Translations under genes and position numbers: made by a program
Notes under the pieces: model-generated
What the model saw: only the letters and a program-made list of their open reading frames with translations
The model's database searches: none
What the model was told of the DNA's origin: nothing
Part shown: piece by piece, positions 5,781-6,979 of the stretch
Layout: each line of letters begins with the position of its first letter
Position numbering within the stretch: position 1 is the first letter of the stretch
Source: Wenzhouxiangella sp.
GTDB taxonomy: Bacteria > Pseudomonadota > Gammaproteobacteria > Xanthomonadales > Wenzhouxiangellaceae
Direction of reading: 5' to 3'
Length of the DNA stretch: 6,979 bases
NCBI GenBank assembly: GCA_007127425.1
Contig: SKZJ01000255.1
Location: 1 to 6,979 of the forward strand

Positions 5781-6979
5781 CAGCCCGACTGGCTGCCGGC
5801 CAGCTGCAGGCGGTGCAAGTACTGGTACAGGCCGTCATCACGCTCGACAAGCTCCTGGTGGGTGCCGGACTCGATGATCCTGCCCTGGTCCAGCACCACC
5901 ACCCGGTCGGCCTTCTGCACGGTCGCCAGGCGATGGGCGATGACCAGCGTGGTGCGATCACGCATGAGGTTGTCGAGTGCGGCCTGTACGGTCTGCTCGG
6001 ATTCAGCGTCCAGTGCCGAGGTGGCCTCGTCGAGAATCAGGATGGGTGCATCCTTCAACAGCGCCCGGGCAATGGCGATGCGTTGGCGCTGCCCGCCCGA
6101 CAGCAGGCCGCCGTCTTCCCCAATCGGCGTATCCAGCCCGTGTGGGAGGCGCTCGATGAACTCCATGGCGTGCGCTGCCTTGGCAGCGGCAATGATGCTC
6201 TCCTTCGAGACCGACGCCGAGGCACCGTAGGCGATGTTGCGCGCAACCGTGTCATTGAACAACACCACGTCCTGGCTGACCATGGCGATCTGGCTACGCA
6301 GGGCGGCCAGCTTGAAGTCGACAATATCGATGCCGTCGACCAGGATCTGGCCGCTGGTCGGCAGGTAGAAGCGGGGCAGCAGCTTGACCAGCGTGCTCTT
6401 GCCCGAGCCGGAACGACCGACCAGCGCGGTCACCTGGCCGGCGCCGATTTCCAGGTTGATATCCTGCAGCGCGGGACGCTCGGTGTTCGGATAGGTGAAG
6501 TTCACCGAGCGAAACTCGATCCTGCCGCTGACACGCTCGGGTTCTGCCGTACCCTCATCCGCTTCGGCGGGGGTATCCATCAGCCTGAAGATGCTGTCGG
6601 CGGCCGCCACCCCCTTCTCGATCATCACGTGCATCTTGGTCAGACGCTTGAGTGGGGGAATGCAGGCGGCCATCGCCGCCAGCACCGACATGAAGATGCC
6701 CGCGGTCACCTCGGTATCCATCAACTGACTGGCGGCGATGATCAGCAACACGATGACCGAGATACCGGCGGCCAGCTGCACCAGCGAAGACGACACCAGT
6801 TGGGTGGCGACCAGGCGCAGGTGCAGTCGGCGGTTGCGATCGTTGATGGTGTGAAAGTTCTCACGCTCCTGCGGCTGGCCGCCGAAGATCTTGATCACCT
6901 GGTGGCCGTTGACCGCCTCCTCGGTGACGTGAGTGACATCGCCCATGGAATCCTGGATGCTGGTGGAGATCTTGCGGAA
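5780..6979 (-). CDS. msbA: Lipid A export ABC transporter, permease/ATPase MsbA (5' end missing)
   Basis: 399 residues reach the right edge with the frame still open, so the N-terminal third, including the first membrane helices, lies outside; the ATG at 6946 is an internal Met, not the start. MsbA is a homodimeric ABC half-transporter that flips lipid A-core from the inner to the outer leaflet of the inner membrane. The visible part starts in a cytoplasmic helix (FRKISTSIQDSM), continues with IFGGQ, then hydrophobic segments near visible residues 59-84 and 92-110. The nucleotide-binding domain follows: Walker A GRSGSGKST (188-196), Q-loop Gln236, signature LSGGQRQRIAIARA (293-306), Walker B ILILDEATSALD (313-324) with Glu318, and H-loop His349. 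IFGGQ, KSTLVKLLPRFY and the position directly before lpxK favour MsbA over other exporters of the same family. It is the most upstream gene of the visible minus-strand run. Confidence 0.96.
   Translation of the reverse strand, partial: FRKISTSIQDSMGDVTHVTEEAVNGHQVIKIFGGQPQERENFHTINDRNRRLHLRLVATQLVSSSLVQLAAGISVIVLLIIAASQLMDTEVTAGIFMSVLAAMAACIPPLKRLTKMHVMIEKGVAAADSIFRLMDTPAEADEGTAEPERVSGRIEFRSVNFTYPNTERPALQDINLEIGAGQVTALVGRSGSGKSTLVKLLPRFYLPTSGQILVDGIDIVDFKLAALRSQIAMVSQDVVLFNDTVARNIAYGASASVSKESIIAAAKAAHAMEFIERLPHGLDTPIGEDGGLLSGGQRQRIAIARALLKDAPILILDEATSALDAESEQTVQAALDNLMRDRTTLVIAHRLATVQKADRVVVLDQGRIIESGTHQELVERDDGLYQYLHRLQLAGSQSG

Noticed and set aside
5789..5803. CTGGC-5-GCCAG hairpin near the end of msbA as a terminator
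   Set aside because: It lies inside the msbA coding sequence just before the coupled lpxK start, has no T run, and such repeats are common in GC-rich coding DNA.
6914..6946. ATG at 6946 as the start of a short transporter
   Set aside because: The frame stays open to the window edge with FRKISTSIQDS, which continues MsbA homology; the gene is cut by the edge and not genuinely short.

Overview
The window is compact, GC-rich bacterial chromosome, almost entirely coding. It carries a Gram-negative lipid A and LPS-core block (msbA, lpxK, kdsB) followed by a low-molecular-weight phosphatase, uvrC, pgsA and a methyltransferase. Lipid A/Kdo genes make it a Gram-negative organism. High GC and the run msbA-lpxK-kdsB-phosphatase-uvrC-pgsA suggest a gammaproteobacterium on the Xanthomonadales/Wenzhouxiangellaceae side. 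That placement is inferred from remembered gene order and was not tested by any search.

Layout. Positions 1-176 on the plus strand hold the last 57 codons of a gene that enters from the left; its tail resembles PhnD-type periplasmic binding proteins. Everything else reads on the minus strand, so transcription runs right to left: msbA (5780-6979, cut by the right edge), lpxK (4785-5780), kdsB (4045-4788), low-molecular-weight phosphatase (3506-3976), uvrC (1686-3509), pgsA (1034-1603) and a class I SAM-dependent methyltransferase (196-1014). The plus-strand gene and the methyltransferase converge, with 19 bases between their stop codons, inside a short inverted repeat.

The genes appear to form up to three units. 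msbA-lpxK-kdsB overlap stop-to-start (TGATG, then ATGA) and are probably translationally coupled. LpxK makes lipid A by 4'-phosphorylation, KdsB activates Kdo for the inner core, and MsbA flips lipid A-core across the inner membrane. An AT-rich 68-base gap with overlapping palindromes and a promoter-like sequence separates them from phosphatase-uvrC, which again overlap by ATGA. An 82-base gap with a possible -10 box precedes pgsA, followed after 19 bases by the methyltransferase, which has a good Shine-Dalgarno sequence.

No tRNA, rRNA, CRISPR array, insertion sequence or phage gene was seen, and no gene-free stretch exceeds 300 bases. I see no convincing undescribed system. The best second looks are the palindromic AT-rich start region of the phosphatase gene, the phosphatase-uvrC coupling in place of the classical response regulator-uvrC pair, and an altered substrate-loop motif in KdsB.
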